Source of the DNA: Demequina lignilytica
Lineage (GTDB): Bacteria; Actinomycetota; Actinomycetes; Actinomycetales; Demequinaceae
Length of the DNA stretch: 64,000 nt
Assembly: GCF_030418305.1 (NCBI RefSeq)
Contig: NZ_JAUHPX010000006.1
Location: 62,001 to 126,000 of the forward strand
Reading direction: 5' to 3'
Notes under the pieces: generated by a model
Told to the model about the DNA's origin: nothing
The model's database searches: none
The model's input: only the letters and a program-made list of their open reading frames with translations
Part shown: in pieces, positions 33,457 through 41,214 of the stretch
Layout: each line of letters starts with the position of its first letter
Position numbering within the stretch: the stretch's first letter is position 1
Position numbers and translations under genes: made by a program

Positions 33457-34515
33457 TCATCGGCGCTCGAGGCTTTCACGCACGATGTCCGCAGACGTGC
33501 TCAACTCGCGGCGCGCATCGGCGTCGAGTTCACGCCATTGAGCGGTTCCAAGCACCTGAGCGCTCGACACGAGGCCATCGAGGTCCCTTGCGAGCAGCCA
33601 TGCTGTCTTGCTTGCCTCGCTGTGGAGTTCCTGTGCCCTGGCACACATCTCGCCCCACGGAGTCGCTTCACCAGCCGGGTCCTGCCATCGGTAGATCTCC
33701 GCCTCGGGCGACGCCAGTACCTCTCGTACGGCTCGATCTCCAGAGTCGAGCCAGTAAGCCACGAGCGCGCGGGGCAACTCGGCAAGCACAGCAGCGCGGT
33801 GCCACAGTTCAAGGCTCCGAGACGTCCCTGCGATCTCATCCCACCCGGTCCGAACCTCGGACGGATCTTGTCCTTCGCGCTCGTACTCGCTTTCCAGCGT
33901 GGAGATCTTCTCGGCAAGCTGCTGGCTCGTGCTCGGGGGAGGCAGTCGGCGTAGCAGCGGTCCGGCACGTCGAACCGGCCGACCGAGTCTGTCGATGACT
34001 TCCAAGAGGCCGGTACAACCGTCTCGTCCGCTCTCATGTCGTTCTCGTTCACGAGAGAGCGACACAGGGGCTTTCAAGGCACGAACCTGCTGTGCGAGTG
34101 CCTGGTCATCGAGGGCCCGGTCGTGTGCGTCGCGGAGAACCTCGACCTCCCGCCTGACTATGTCTGCGTCTGGTTCGCGCGCGCCGCAAGCCAAGTAGTA
34201 GGCCTCGTGTTCCGCTGCGCCTCTCCCGAGCAGCTCCTTCAGGACCATCGCATGCGGCCTGTAGATGCTCAGCCACTCTGCCAGCACACGGTTGCCGCGG
34301 AGATCGTCGGACCCTTCGAACTCGCCGCGCCAGCGCGCCGCCGTGGTCCGAGCCAGCCCTCCTCGTTGTGCACCACGTAGCTCAAGCAGAGCTAGCACGT
34401 CACGCAGTGTGAGATCACGCAGATGCGCCCCCGCGACGAGTAGCCGCTCAACCTGAATCGCAGCGGCGTGCTCATTCTTCGCCTGCGCTGCGCGACCCTT
34501 CGGCTCGGCCTTCAT
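33457..34515 (-). CDS. Hypothetical protein, convergent paralogue of the gene at 31966
   Basis: A 352-residue protein from the ATG at 34515 (MKAEPKGRAAQAKNEH...). It shares with the 31966 protein an N-terminal region: 'AAIQVERLLVAGAHLRDL', 'RGAQRGGLARTTAARW', and a helix with 'REPDADIVRREVEVLRD'. The C-terminal halves differ. Its stop lies 60 bases from the stop of its paralogue. The start faces the palindrome at 34567-34581, which may control it. No family recognised. Confidence 0.6.
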   Translation of the reverse strand: MKAEPKGRAAQAKNEHAAAIQVERLLVAGAHLRDLTLRDVLALLELRGAQRGGLARTTAARWRGEFEGSDDLRGNRVLAEWLSIYRPHAMVLKELLGRGAAEHEAYYLACGAREPDADIVRREVEVLRDAHDRALDDQALAQQVRALKAPVSLSRERERHESGRDGCTGLLEVIDRLGRPVRRAGPLLRRLPPPSTSQQLAEKISTLESEYEREGQDPSEVRTGWDEIAGTSRSLELWHRAAVLAELPRALVAYWLDSGDRAVREVLASPEAEIYRWQDPAGEATPWGEMCARAQELHSEASKTAWLLARDLDGLVSSAQVLGTAQWRELDADARRELSTSADIVRESLERR

Positions 34516-34566
34516 GAACACAGTCTGCCCTGCTACGGGGCACCGTCCATAAGGCGAACCCAATTT

Positions 34567-34581
34567 TCACCTGTCAGGTGA
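34567..34581. promoter_or_regulatory. Perfect 15-bp palindrome (operator candidate)
   Basis: TCACCTGTCAGGTGA: two 7-base arms around one T. It lies in the 140-bp gap between the divergent genes starting at 34515 and 34656, a typical place for a shared operator. A second inverted repeat, GGGAC/GTCCC with a 7-base loop, follows near 34606-34622. Confidence 0.55.
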
Positions 34582-34655
34582 GCCGAGTCCAGAGATCTTG
34601 ATGAAGCGGGACCACGCAAGTCCCACATAAGTACCAGCACCAAGGAGGCCTCCTC

Positions 34656-34760
34656 ATGAACATCTTGATCAGGATCATCACGTCGGAGCCGGTCAAGATC
34701 GTCGCCCGCGCGGCCGCGATCACCGCACTCGACCTCGCGCTCAAGGCGGTGAAGCGGTGA
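34656..34760 (+). CDS. Micro-protein (34 residues), first of an overlapping chain
   Basis: Begins MNILIRIITSEPVKIVARAA and ends LDLALKAVKR: a hydrophobic, basic amphipathic helix. AAGGAGG at 34642-34648 sits 7 bases before the ATG, the best ribosome site in this module. Its stop overlaps the GTG of the next gene (GTGA). No family recognised; it may be a membrane-associating peptide or a leader that feeds ribosomes into the chain. Confidence 0.6.
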   Translation: MNILIRIITSEPVKIVARAAAITALDLALKAVKR

Positions 34761-34993
34761 GCGCCCGCGGACATGCCCACCGCCACTCGGACGTCGGCTG
34801 CATCACCCGCAAGCGTCGCTTCCGCGACCACCAGGAGGCGGTGCACGCCCTCCACGGCGCACAGCAGTTCGCGCGCCTCGACATCGAGTCCTCGGGCTCA
34901 ACGAAGCGCGCCGAGTGCCGCACCTACGAGTGCTACGCGTGCAACGGATGGCACCTGACGAGCCAGCCCGCGCCCGGGGCGGTGGCAGCGTGA
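34757..34993 (+). CDS. Small zinc-ribbon-like protein
   Basis: A 78-residue protein (MSARGHAHRHSDVGCITRKR...) with a basic 'RFRDHQEAVHALH' helix and 'RTYECYACNGWHLTS'. The pattern C...Y.C..C..WHLTS is frequent in small proteins of actinobacterial phages and conjugative elements and probably forms a zinc knuckle with the first Cys. It starts at a GTG overlapping the upstream stop and ends in a GTGA overlap. Confidence 0.7.
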   Translation: MSARGHAHRHSDVGCITRKRRFRDHQEAVHALHGAQQFARLDIESSGSTKRAECRTYECYACNGWHLTSQPAPGAVAA

Positions 34994-35196
34994 GCACGGA
35001 GCGCGAGCCCCGCGTGATGGGCCACCCCTACAACTCCAGCGAAGCGCTCGACGCTGCCCGCCGCGCGTTCGACCACAACCGCGCTCGGATCAACAACGGC
35101 GAGACCCTGCCGTCCCAGTCGCAGTCGCCCTGGAGGCGCGGCAAGGGACCGGGTTCCTACAGCACCGGCGGGGTCCGTCGGACGGGAACGAGGTGA
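34990..35196 (+). CDS. Small hypothetical protein
   Basis: A 68-residue basic protein (STEREPRVMGHPYNSSEALD...) with a short helix AARRAFDHNRARINNG and a Ser/Gly/Arg tail. GTG start overlaps the upstream stop; its own stop overlaps the next GTG. No family recognised. Confidence 0.6.
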   Translation: MSTEREPRVMGHPYNSSEALDAARRAFDHNRARINNGETLPSQSQSPWRRGKGPGSYSTGGVRRTGTR

Positions 35197-35306
35197 CCGA
35201 CCAGGATCAGTCGCGCGCCGGCGGCTCTCACGGGGACCGGCTGACTTCCGGTCCTCGGGGTGCGACTGCCCCTTCGGGACGACGTTCAGGCGGCGAAGCC
35301 CTGTGA
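35193..35306 (+). CDS. Micro-gene (37 codons) in the overlapping chain
   Basis: From the GTG at 35193 the frame reads MTDQDQSRAGGSHGDRLTSG and on to SGGEAL before TGA at 35304-35306. It is polar and probably unstructured. The evidence for translation is positional only: it overlaps by 4 bases at both ends. It could be a coupling device instead of a functional peptide. Confidence 0.35.
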   Translation: MTDQDQSRAGGSHGDRLTSGPRGATAPSGRRSGGEAL

Positions 35307-35347
35307 CCGGCAAGCCGCAGCCAACTAGCGAAAGAGATCAACCATGA
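35303..35347 (+). CDS. Possible 14-residue linker peptide in the overlapping chain
   Basis: GTG at 35303 opens MTGKPQPTSERDQP and stops at TGA 35345-35347, which overlaps the ATG of the MIT_C-like gene. It bridges the last gap so that ribosomes could pass without release from 34656 to 36009. It may be chance. Confidence 0.2.
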   Translation: MTGKPQPTSERDQP

Positions 35348-36009
35348 CCAACCTCGCCCATCTCACCTCGCGGCTTCTGGCAGCCAGCGGATCTGTCGGG
35401 CCGGCGTTCGGAGCGCTTGGCCCCTTCGCGATCGCCGTGCCGCTGGCGGCCGTGGTCGCCGCAAGGATCCTCGAGGCCCAGGCGGCACCGCCGACCACAC
35501 CCGCACCCCGCGCACCGAGCCGCCCTGACCCGGTCGCCACGACCATGCGGTTCCATGCCGGCGACGTGGGCGTCACCTACGACGACGTGCTCATGCCATA
35601 CCTGTCCGGGATAGATCAGGCAACCATCGTCGACCCCTACCTGCGCGACCCCGAGCAGGTCCGCAACCTCCGAGAACTGGTCGAATCCATCTCCCGGGCC
35701 ACGGACCACAAGCCCGCCGCGGTGCACGTCATCACCACCGAGGAGCGCTCCAGCGACGACCAGCTCACCCACCTCGAGCTCCTCAGCGCCGCTCAGGACC
35801 ACGCCGCGCTCCATGGCATCATGCTCAGTTTCTCGTTCTCCAACACGATCCACGACCGAGAGATCACCACGGAGCACTGGGAGATCCAGCTCGGCAAGGG
35901 GCTCGACTTTTGGAAGCGGCCGCAGACTCCCGACGAGCACAACCAGTACGAGCGTCAGGAGTTCCGTGAAGTCGCCAAGGACTTCAAGGTGACCACCAGG
36001 ACCCGGTAA
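35344..36009 (+). CDS. Membrane-anchored MIT_C-like (phospholipase D-like) protein
   Basis: A 221-residue protein. Residues 17-45 hold a hydrophobic anchor (GPAFGALGPFAIAVPLAAVV), then a Pro linker. From residue 68 the domain matches the C-terminal domain of eukaryotic MITD1 in order: MPYLSGIDQATIVDPYLRD (Asp97, Tyr99), VHVITTEE, a long helix, then SFSNTIHDREI (His170, Asp171, Arg172), EHWEIQLGKGLDFWKRP. In MITD1 this fold binds acidic phospholipid head groups. Here it is probably tethered at the membrane. A relative sits behind the ATPase at 10658. Last gene of the micro-gene chain. Confidence 0.75.
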   Translation: MTNLAHLTSRLLAASGSVGPAFGALGPFAIAVPLAAVVAARILEAQAAPPTTPAPRAPSRPDPVATTMRFHAGDVGVTYDDVLMPYLSGIDQATIVDPYLRDPEQVRNLRELVESISRATDHKPAAVHVITTEERSSDDQLTHLELLSAAQDHAALHGIMLSFSFSNTIHDREITTEHWEIQLGKGLDFWKRPQTPDEHNQYERQEFREVAKDFKVTTRTR

Positions 36010-36234
36010 GCGCCCGCCCGCCCATCCGGCACGGCCTCAGGCGTGGATGCCGGTCGCGCAGGGGCTCGTCACTAGGTCACGCGGCGACGCCGCATGCCCC
36101 CCTGCAGACGTCTCCGAAGAGCCAGGCGGACTGCCAGCGCACAGGTGCATTCGAATCGCCTGGCAGATGAGGCGCATCCGCCTTACAGGAGAGGCGAACG
36201 TGCGGGTTGCGCACCGGGCGAGCCGTCCCGTGTC

Positions 36235-37506
36235 TCACGGACACGGGATGGGCTTCCACGTCTTCCCGCCAGGAGCGTAGGCGCGACAGCCGGTGTAGCC
36301 GCCGTCGTACGACGACCCGGAACCGGACGAGCTTGATGAACTTGATCGGCTGGTCGAACCCGAAGACTTCGGGGTCGACGGAGTCGAGGCGCGGGCACGC
36401 CGCGCGGCCTCCGCGGCCTCCTCCTGGTCCTTCGCCGACTGACGGATCTTCCCGAACCGATCGGGCGCGTCAGTGATGGTGCGCTTCGCGGCAAGGAACA
36501 GCGCCACCCGATGATGGTGGTCGTCATCGTCATCCGGGACGGCAACCAGGCCGGCCGTCGCCGCAGCGGCCTCCCACCCACACAGCGCCTTGTCCCCCAC
36601 GTACGCACCCGCATCGTGATACGCCTTCTCGCGCGGATGCCAGTCGTAGCCATCGGTCGAGTCGTACCGCGGCTCAGCGAGGTTGTTCACCAGCAGCGAG
36701 TAGCCGACGTCCTCACCATCAGGCAGGAGGACGTACCGCAGCAGACGGTCGTACTTGTCCGTGTCATCCACAGACGCCGGGTTGCCCAGCACGACCGACG
36801 TGCCAGCCGGCGCGAGACTCTCCGCACCCTCGGTGGCCTCGATCGCGATCGAGCACTTGTCCGACAGCTCCGGCGTATCGACGCCGATCAGGCGGACCCG
36901 GCCTTCGCTCGTCAGGACCGTATCTCCGTCGATCCACCGGATGATCGTCGCCGACGCCTCGCCGAGCGTATGGTCCACCAACCCGTTATCCGTAAGACGG
37001 AACCCCGTTTGACCCTCAGTCGCGAGCGCATCCGCCCGCACCACGTCATACAAACCCTCAAGTTCAGCCGCCGCCGAGTCGAAGAACTCATCCGCCTGCG
37101 CCGCGTACCGATCCCCGCCCCAGTCCAGGCGGTCGTAGCCATCGCCGACGTCCTCGGCGACCTGCGACAGCCGCTGAGCCACCGGATCGCCGGTGCCACC
37201 CGGATACGACTCCGCGAGCGCCGTCAAGGAGTCCTCGAGGTCGTCTCCGTAGTCCTCGACGTACGCTTGAGGGAAGTCGAAGTTGCCAAGCGCTTCGAGC
37301 CAGTTCGCAAACTTCAGAGCGCGGGTACGGTCGGAGGACGTCGGCTCCGGCGCAGTCGCTGCCATGACGGTCGGCTCGACGACTACCGGCTCCGGGGTCG
37401 CGGTGACTGTGACGGTCGGCGCGGGTTCAGGCTCGCCTCCGGCGTTGTTCGCGCACGACACCATCACGATCAGCAGCACGAAGCCGCCAACGATCCACTT
37501 CCACAT
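36235..37506 (-). CDS. Lipoprotein with staphylococcal-nuclease (SNase) domain
   Basis: A 423-residue exported protein. The N-terminus is a lipoprotein signal (MWKWIVGGFVLLIVMVSC, lipobox near Cys18), followed by a Pro/Thr/Val-rich spacer. Residues about 185-310 are an SNase domain: IIRWIDGDTVL, GRVRLIGVDTPE (catalytic Arg and Glu), and KYDRLLRYVLL (second Arg). The tail is an acidic/His stretch, a Ser-rich linker and a short GCRAYAPGGKTW ending. It would degrade DNA or RNA outside the membrane. GAGGGG precedes the ATG. Transcribed alone. Confidence 0.85.
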   Translation of the reverse strand: MWKWIVGGFVLLIVMVSCANNAGGEPEPAPTVTVTATPEPVVVEPTVMAATAPEPTSSDRTRALKFANWLEALGNFDFPQAYVEDYGDDLEDSLTALAESYPGGTGDPVAQRLSQVAEDVGDGYDRLDWGGDRYAAQADEFFDSAAAELEGLYDVVRADALATEGQTGFRLTDNGLVDHTLGEASATIIRWIDGDTVLTSEGRVRLIGVDTPELSDKCSIAIEATEGAESLAPAGTSVVLGNPASVDDTDKYDRLLRYVLLPDGEDVGYSLLVNNLAEPRYDSTDGYDWHPREKAYHDAGAYVGDKALCGWEAAAATAGLVAVPDDDDDHHHRVALFLAAKRTITDAPDRFGKIRQSAKDQEEAAEAARRARASTPSTPKSSGSTSRSSSSSSSGSGSSYDGGYTGCRAYAPGGKTWKPIPCP

Positions 37507-37688
37507 ACTCGCCCCTCAGCGCGGCGCACCTCTGCGACCAGCCAACGACCATTGACTGTATAGGCAAGCGCCGACATCACACGCTCCGCGTGAGAAGGCT
37601 CACAGGGGTGGGGCGAACCCGAGGCGACTGCGAGTCACAGCTGGCGATACCTGTCATCGTCGAAGCCCCCCGACGGCCTGATCACGAA

Positions 37689-38312
37689 TCAGCGCGATAC
37701 GACGGGCAACGACCGCGCTACGTGCCGCTGTTCGTCTCTCGCATCCTTGAGCGTTCGGTAGAAGCCGCCTGACTTGTTCTGGTCGAGGTTCAGCGGGAGA
37801 ACGAGCCCGCTGATGAGCTCCGACTCTGCGAGCCAGGGCTCGGGATCAACCATCCAACAGACCCGGGCGTGCTCCTCCATCCAAAGAGATAACGCCGCCT
37901 CTCCGTCGCCGAAGTGAAGGCGACCGCCGCTCCCGATCCGACGCAACTGAATCCCAAGCTCGTTCGAGAGAAGCGATCCGAGTGTCAGCCGCAACGTCGA
38001 ACTCGACGCGTTGCGCCGATAGTGGGTCTGGATGCGAGCGCGCAGGTTCCCCTTGCTGGGGGGCTTGCCGTTCCGTGGCGGCTCCTTCGGCGAAATGCCC
38101 ACGTAGAGAAGGTCGCCGAACTCCGTGTGATGCGTTCCGGCAGTCGGCACCCCTGATGGCGGCACGTCGAAGTACCAGGCGTAGATGCCGGGCCTCGGCG
38201 GCACCGGGCTCGGGCGTGAGAGCGCTTGATCGCGACTCGTCACCGTGCCGGGCCGCAGCAGCTCAGCGAATCGCCGCTGCACGGTGTCGTGCGCAGGCAA
38301 CGCAGGTCCCAT
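37689..38312 (-). CDS. GIY-YIG-nuclease-like protein
   Basis: A 207-residue protein. 'RPGIYAWYFDV' and 'DLLYVGISPK' give the GIY..YVG core, and NLRARIQTHYRRNA supplies the following Arg-containing helix. A conserved Glu for metal binding may be in 'MEEHARVCW'. These domains cut DNA in repair, restriction and homing enzymes. Similar stand-alone proteins in actinobacteria are of unknown role. It is the last gene before the change to GC-richer chromosomal DNA. Confidence 0.7.
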   Translation of the reverse strand: MGPALPAHDTVQRRFAELLRPGTVTSRDQALSRPSPVPPRPGIYAWYFDVPPSGVPTAGTHHTEFGDLLYVGISPKEPPRNGKPPSKGNLRARIQTHYRRNASSSTLRLTLGSLLSNELGIQLRRIGSGGRLHFGDGEAALSLWMEEHARVCWMVDPEPWLAESELISGLVLPLNLDQNKSGGFYRTLKDARDEQRHVARSLPVVSR

Positions 38313-38556
38313 GCCTCGAACTCTAGTGAAACGCTGCCGCGCCCCACGAGGCGGCGCAGGTCACCGCCTCGCCGAGCGCCCGGTCGAGTCCGACCGAGCG
38401 CGCTCCCGAACCAGGGGCCTCGCGCTCTCCGTGGACTGGGATCAAAGATTGCGTGGACTCGAGCCCCTGAGTCAAGGGCATCTATCGAGGTAGATCAGTT
38501 GTGCACGTTTCCCACGCTCGGGGCCATCACGGCCATCGCGGCGACCACGGCGCCGC
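38313..38556. other. Likely junction between accessory and core DNA
   Basis: Gene-free 244 bases. To the left are orphan and defence-like genes; to the right, GC-richer metabolic genes. A small inverted repeat (ATCTA/TAGAT around TCGAGG, near 38480) is present, but no tRNA 3' end or direct-repeat attachment site can be recognised. Confidence 0.4.
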
Positions 38557-39078
38557 TCAGATGTCCTCGCCCATGCGTCGCACCCCGACGTGCAGGAGCG
38601 CGAGCACGCCGGCGAGCATGACCGCGAGGGCGATCTGCAGGCCGCTGTCGCCGCCGATCAGCTGGGTCAGGCGCAGCGCGGCGATCGAGATGCCGAGGCC
38701 GAGGCCGCCCAGGTACATGTCCTTCATGCCGACGGCCGCGCCCAGCAGCCCGAGACCCGCGCTCAGGAGCGCGTTGCCGGTGCTCACCAGCGCGAAGATC
38801 ACCCCGGCCAAGGCGACCACCGCGGCGATACCGAAGCCGCGCAGCCCGACGGAGTCCCGCCGCGTGTACGCGATCCACGTCTCCACGCCGAACGCGGCGG
38901 CCACCACCAGCGACTGCACCAGCACCGAGGCGTCGAACCACCACAGCAGGGCCATCGCGAGCGACACGACGATCGCCGCGCGCGCCCCCTGATCCCGATG
39001 CATGCGCCGCGTGCCGGGATTCCAGCCCTCACCCGCGGACCCGGCCCGGTCCATGCCGGGGATGTCCGTGCCGCTCAC
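38557..39078 (-). CDS. Small integral membrane protein
   Basis: A 173-residue protein from the GTG at 39078 (GGAGG five bases ahead; a GTG at 39090 is also possible). After a polar 35-residue head it has about five hydrophobic segments: AIVVSLAMALLWWF, SLVVAAAFGVETWIAY, GIAAVVALAGVIFALV, AGLGLLGAAVG, and IALAVMLAGVLALLHV. No family recognised. It lies 22 bases downstream of the GH51 gene on the same strand and may share its transcript. Confidence 0.7.
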   Translation of the reverse strand: MSGTDIPGMDRAGSAGEGWNPGTRRMHRDQGARAAIVVSLAMALLWWFDASVLVQSLVVAAAFGVETWIAYTRRDSVGLRGFGIAAVVALAGVIFALVSTGNALLSAGLGLLGAAVGMKDMYLGGLGLGISIAALRLTQLIGGDSGLQIALAVMLAGVLALLHVGVRRMGEDI

Positions 39079-39100
39079 GTCAGCCTCCACACGCGCATCA

Positions 39101-41152
39101 TCACTCCTCGTCGAGCGTCCTGAGCGGCACCGTCACCGCGACCAGCGTCCGGCCTCCCAGCCGGATCACCATCTCATCGTCCCTCACCTCACGGCGCGAC
39201 ACGCGCGGCGTGACCTTCCTGCGCCCGCGCATCGCGTCCCATGTGAGACGGTTCTGCGCCTCGTCGTGGGCGGACAGCGTCTCGACGTCGGCGAATCCGT
39301 TCGCCGCACCGGGCACGCGGAGGCGTACCAGCTCGCGCCGCCCGGTGGTGTTCACCAGCTTGACCACCACCGCATCGTCGCCCGCCGTCGCGGAGGCGAG
39401 GACGCCCTCGGGCAGCGCGGCGTCCAGGGGGACGATGCGTTCGCGCACCGTCGCGCCGAACATCCGCTGCACATGGTGGTTGGCGCTGCGCATGGCGGAG
39501 AACGGGTTGAAGTCGATGAGGTTGTGCTCCCACTGGCCCCGGCTGACCAGGTTGAGCAGCGGCGCGAAGGAGGTCATGGCGACCACGTCCGCGTTGCGTT
39601 CGACACCGGTGAGGAACGCGGCCTCCGCGAGGGCCGAGCGGAACGAGTTCGGGAGCGGCCGCACCGGCTTGGGGACCAGCCCCGAGGGAAGGTTCGCGGC
39701 GTACTCGCCCACCGCGACGCGGACGTCGCGCGGGAGGTCGTCGTAGCGCGTGGCGGCGTCGATGGTCCAGGTGGGGCTCTTGTAGAAGTGCTCGTCGACG
39801 ATCGTGCCCTCGGGGTGCCTCCTCGCGTGAGCCCACGCCATCTCGTACTCCGTGCCCCAGGCGAGCGCGCCCGCGGAGAGGACCACCTCGATGCCGGGAC
39901 GATGCGCCCGCACCGCCTCGCGGATGATCCGGAACCGCTCGAGGTACCCGGGGCCCGAGTTCTCGTTGCCGATCGCGATCATGTCGAGCGCGAAGGGCTC
40001 GGGGTGGCCGGCCTCGGCGCGGAGCCGCGCCCACTCGTTGGTGTCGGGGTCGCCGGTCGCCCAGTCGATGAGGTCGAGCACGTCCTGAGTCACCGCTCGG
40101 AAGGCGTCGGAGTCGATCGGGAGCGTCTCGCTCGAGCGGAGCTGGCAGGCGATGCCGACGCCCACGACCGGCAGCGGCTTGGCTCCCAGGTCCTCGCACA
40201 TGAGGAAGTATTCGTAGTAGCCCACCTGGAAGGACTGCGAGTAGTCGCCGCCCCGGGTGGACAGCCCCCACAGGTTGTAGTCGGGACGCCGCCGCTCGAC
40301 GGGGCCGACGGTCCGCTTCCAGTCGTACGCGTTCGCGCAGTCGAGCCCCTCGACGATGCAGCCCCCGGGGAAGCGGATGAAGCGCGGCTTGAGGTCGGCG
40401 ATCGCCTCGACCAGGTCGCGGCGCAGCACGCTCTGGCTCCACCGGGGATCACCGGCGCCCCAGTGATCCGCGGGGATCAGGCGGACCTCGTCGACGTCGA
40501 CCGTGCCGGTGCCCTTGAAGCCGATCTCCAGCGCCGCGAGGGAGTTGCGGTACGGGATCAGGGTGGCGGTCGCGCGCTCCCAGCCCGGGTGGTCGGGGGC
40601 GGGCGTCACCGTCAGCTCCGCGGTGGCGAGCACCTTGCCTCGGCGGTCCACCAGCCGGGCGGCGAACGGCCCGTCGAAGGAGTGCCGGCGGACCAGGAGG
40701 TCGAGGTGGAGGACCACCCCGCGGCGGGCGCCGATGCCGGCGGCGGCGCGGCCATGGCCGGCGTTGCGGAGCACCGTCATCCCGTCGGAGACCAGCCGGG
40801 CGTATCTGCTCCCCGGGACGAGCGGCCGGTCGGCCGCGAGCCCCGGCTCCCGCGCATCGTCGATCTCCGTGGCGGGGAAGGCGATCGCTCCCCCGCGCAC
40901 GTCCCAGTGGCGCATCGGGTCGATGCGGGTACGCGGCTTGCGATGCGTGATCGCGGCGACAGTGTTGGTGTGGGTGCCGCGGCGGAGGTAGACGCCCTCG
41001 AAGGAGTGGTTCGCCACCAGGTTCGCGTTGAGGCCGCCGTCGACGGCGTGGTTGATGTCCTCGAGGAACGCGCCGATGAGCGTCGGACTCACCGACGTGG
41101 TGGCGCGCGCGGGGTCGGCGGTCAGGACGATGCTGGGGCGGGCCGGGGTCAT
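39101..41152 (-). CDS. Alpha-L-arabinofuranosidase (GH51)
   Basis: A 683-residue enzyme that removes arabinofuranosyl groups from arabinan or arabinoxylan oligosaccharides. After an N-terminal 'SPTLIGAFLEDINHAVDGGL' and a carbohydrate-binding-like beta region comes the TIM barrel: 'RFIRFPGGCIVEG', IAIGNENSG (acid/base Glu397) and VAVGEYAANL (nucleophile Glu483), then a beta-sandwich C-terminus. There is no signal peptide, so it acts inside on imported oligosaccharides. This fits the ara and chvE genes at the right end of the window. Start chosen at ATG 41152 (GAGG upstream); a longer open frame upstream has chance-like composition. Confidence 0.93.
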   Translation of the reverse strand: MTPARPSIVLTADPARATTSVSPTLIGAFLEDINHAVDGGLNANLVANHSFEGVYLRRGTHTNTVAAITHRKPRTRIDPMRHWDVRGGAIAFPATEIDDAREPGLAADRPLVPGSRYARLVSDGMTVLRNAGHGRAAAGIGARRGVVLHLDLLVRRHSFDGPFAARLVDRRGKVLATAELTVTPAPDHPGWERATATLIPYRNSLAALEIGFKGTGTVDVDEVRLIPADHWGAGDPRWSQSVLRRDLVEAIADLKPRFIRFPGGCIVEGLDCANAYDWKRTVGPVERRRPDYNLWGLSTRGGDYSQSFQVGYYEYFLMCEDLGAKPLPVVGVGIACQLRSSETLPIDSDAFRAVTQDVLDLIDWATGDPDTNEWARLRAEAGHPEPFALDMIAIGNENSGPGYLERFRIIREAVRAHRPGIEVVLSAGALAWGTEYEMAWAHARRHPEGTIVDEHFYKSPTWTIDAATRYDDLPRDVRVAVGEYAANLPSGLVPKPVRPLPNSFRSALAEAAFLTGVERNADVVAMTSFAPLLNLVSRGQWEHNLIDFNPFSAMRSANHHVQRMFGATVRERIVPLDAALPEGVLASATAGDDAVVVKLVNTTGRRELVRLRVPGAANGFADVETLSAHDEAQNRLTWDAMRGRRKVTPRVSRREVRDDEMVIRLGGRTLVAVTVPLRTLDEE

Positions 41153-41214
41153 GGTTCGAGTGTGCCTCGCGGCCGTGGCGGGCGCTACACCGTCATGCCT
41201 GGTGGGTCGCGGTT

